Shown here piece after piece: positions 53,631-55,340 of a stretch of 55,340 bases of DNA. Origin of the DNA: Amphimedon queenslandica (Eukaryota; Porifera; Demospongiae; Haplosclerida; Niphatidae); assembly GCF_000090795.2 (NCBI RefSeq), contig NW_003546288.1:71429-126768 (forward strand). Reading direction: 5' to 3'. A program made the position numbers and the translations under genes. Below the pieces are notes generated by a model. It was given only the letters and a program-made list of their open reading frames with translations, had not been told where the DNA came from and ran no database searches. Every line of letters starts with the position of its first letter. Positions within the stretch are counted from its first letter, which is position 1.

Positions 53631-53816
53631 TTACTCCCCCCCAGAGAGGAGGCGAGCGATACAAAATAAGAAATACAAGAAAAGAAGACAAAGACAAAAT
53701 TGAGAAACAAGAATAGGAAAAAGTATAAAATAAGGATAATAAGTAAATAATAGCAAAGTTATGAATAATAAAGAGGGGAAATTAGAGAAGCAAGTGTAAC
53801 AATAAGGATAATGGTA

Positions 53817-53985
53817 ACAGCAACAATAATAATAGTAATAATAATAGTAATAATAATAATTATAATATATATATATATATATATTCTCTTTCAATGATTG
53901 CAAACCATAATGGTCATAAGAAGAATAGTAATAATTATTAATAACAACACTAATAATAATAATAATAATAATAATGATAATAAAT
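53817..53985. repeat. AAT/ATA and TA microsatellite
   Basis: Two runs of AAT/AGT trinucleotides (about 53820-53865 and 53950-53985) flank a short (AT)n run at 53865-53883. Read on the minus strand they give a spurious Tyr-rich frame. They lie between the Gypsy coding end and its probable LTR. Confidence 0.9.
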
Positions 53986-53999
53986 TGACATACCAGTCT

Positions 54000-55340
54000 A
54001 TAGATTGAGTCGTTGGGGGAACCTGACATGCCGACCTGTACGAGTAACGTTGGTATCCGAGTGTGTAGTGTCTGAGAAAGAAAGAGCAGTGGGAGAATAA
54101 GTAGATGAGTTATGATGAGAACATGGAATTAGGAGACTCAAAATCGGCTGGTTTTAATCGATCGATACTGATGTTATCATGTTTATCCTGAAGGTCTATA
54201 GTGAAATACTTGTCTGTACAATGCATGGACCATTGTACGGACATTGTAATGGTCGTTTAACTGAATCCCATCTAACCAAAACATGAGTAGATGTAGAGAG
54301 AGGGATGAATGAAGGTTTGATGTTTACCAGGAGTACGAGGAGGTGTGGCTTTTAACTGAGCCATAAAAGAGCAAAATCAGGTGATGTAATCAGAGTGATC
54401 AGGAGTACGGACAGGACGAGAGAAGCTCTCCAGGGACACGGAGTGTGGTTCCATTTACCAACTCAGCATTTGAGAATTGGAGATCCTCTTTGATTGCTGT
54501 CCGGATACCAAGAAGCATTAGTGGTAACGCTTCGGACCATGAGTGGGAGAGAGACTGAGCTCGCAAAGCCCCTTTTAAATGACGATGGAACCACTCAATT
54601 AAGCCACTTGCTTGTGGATGGTAAGAAGTAGTGTGAATACGAGTCGTTCCTAATAACTTCATCAAATTAAACCAGAGGGATGATTCAAATTGCGACCTTC
54701 TATCTGTAGTAATTATTGATGGTACTCCAAATAAAGATACCCAACCAGATACTAGAGCTTGAGCTACAGTTGCAGCTGTGATATCCACCATAGGAATAGC
54801 CTCAGGCCAACGAGTGAACCTATCAATACATGTTAACATATATGAATAATTGTTAGGAGATGGAAGAGGTCCCACTATATCGATATGGATGTTGTCAAAA
54901 CGAACATCAGGTACCCGAAAAGCTGAAAGAGTGTCTGTGAACTTTTGACAACTGACAAGCCAAACATGCTTGAGTCCAACACTTAATATCTCTATGCATC
55001 TGGGGCCACACAAAACGAGAAGAGATAAGTTTCTGAGATGCCCGAATTCCTAAATGAGAGAGAGAGTGAAGAGAACTGAATACGAGCTGTCTAAATGAGG
55101 GAGGTACTGCAGGGCGGGGTTGTCCTGTAGATACATCACATATTATAGTGTCAGAGGAATGAGGTAGAGGAGTATGCTGTAAGGAAAGAGAATGTGTGGG
55201 AGTGTCATGTGTCAAAAACTCACAATTACCCTGTGCAACAGCCACTGCTTGCAGATCGATAATGGGAGGGTTTGTCTCCACCTGATTTAGCTCTACTTGT
55301 GATAACGCATCAGCAACAGGATTATTAATTCCCTTAGCAT
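54000..55340 (-). pseudogene. Gypsy-type Pol: end of RNase H, HHCC finger, integrase (partial at window end)
   Basis: Minus strand from the window edge: VADALSQVELNQVETNPPI (end of RNase H and linker), then SLSHLGIRASQKLISSRFVW and DIKCWTQACLACQLSK, an HHCC zinc finger. The integrase core (55013 down, after a frameshift near 54950) has HIDIVGPLPSPNNYSYM, IITTDRRSQFESSLWFNLMK and ASGLIEWFHRHLKGALRAQS, giving the D, D, E triad, although VER has become IEW. LQFSNAELVNGTTLRVPGEL follows. Past 54399, after stops, VLVRWDSVKRPLQCPYNGP and RTGRHVRFPQRL mark the usual Gypsy C-terminus. Integrase joins cDNA to the genome. The best preserved Gypsy copy in the window. Confidence 0.9.

Noticed and set aside
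53631..54029. Tyr-rich open frame on the minus strand
   Set aside because: It is a translation of the AAT/ATA microsatellite and the LTR edge, not a gene.

Overview
This window looks like a stretch of metazoan nuclear DNA. It is AT-rich, has short GT-AG introns with a metazoan look, and is packed with decayed transposable elements. The mix of families (EnSpm/CACTA, hAT, MULE with SWIM finger, Mutator-like, OTU-bearing Helitron, DIRS/Ngaro, Gypsy, and a non-LTR element with a restriction-like endonuclease) is what I would expect in a sponge or cnidarian. A demosponge is my best guess, but that is inference. I recognise no host gene with confidence. Nearly every convincing reading frame belongs to a mobile element, and most carry stops or frameshifts. 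One assembly gap (N run) lies at 20788-20953.

Layout. 0.2-3.0 kb: a whole hAT element (minus) with an 8-bp target duplication, itself holding a small foldback insert. 3.1-6.2 kb: a minisatellite, a diverged repeat and two MITEs. 6.2-16.8 kb: one minus-strand non-LTR retroelement cut into four pieces by three insertions: a 705-bp hAT-like MITE, a 6.5-kb EnSpm/CACTA element carrying two divergently transcribed genes, and a 0.29-kb MITE. The EnSpm transposase is itself interrupted by a 237-bp MITE. Removing the inserts restores the reading frames, so the order of insertion can be read directly.

18.1-24.85 kb: a plus-strand Helitron (conserved N-terminal region, OTU protease, HUH/Y2 Rep) split by a minus-strand DIRS/Ngaro-like element, which is itself interrupted by a ~0.75-kb repeat and the gap. 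25.2-26.05 kb: the 3' end of another Helitron (minus), with helicase tail joined to an APE-type endonuclease (Helentron-like). 29.7-33.0 kb: a Mutator-like transposase, a four-copy 120-bp repeat and an OTU protease domain, all minus strand. 34.0-37.6 kb: two Gypsy fragments in opposite orientations. 37.7-43.6 kb: two copies of one MULE/SWIM transposase family, facing each other, each broken by a MITE. 45.5-49.0 kb: MITEs and a minisatellite. 49.6-50.75 kb: Helitron Rep end plus Pif1 helicase fragment (minus). 51.75-52.5 kb: a foldback repeat homologous to the one at 20 kb. 53.45-55.34 kb: the 3' half of a Gypsy element (RNase H end, HHCC finger, integrase, probable LTR), running off the window.

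The most interesting points are the two-gene EnSpm element, whose partner gene belongs to a family often annotated as a host (SAMD3-like) protein; the Mutator-like plus OTU arrangement, with OTU recurring in an unrelated Helitron; and a set of MITEs that share GTGACC termini and 4-bp AT-rich target duplications. Family names come from recognising motifs by eye; no database search was run.
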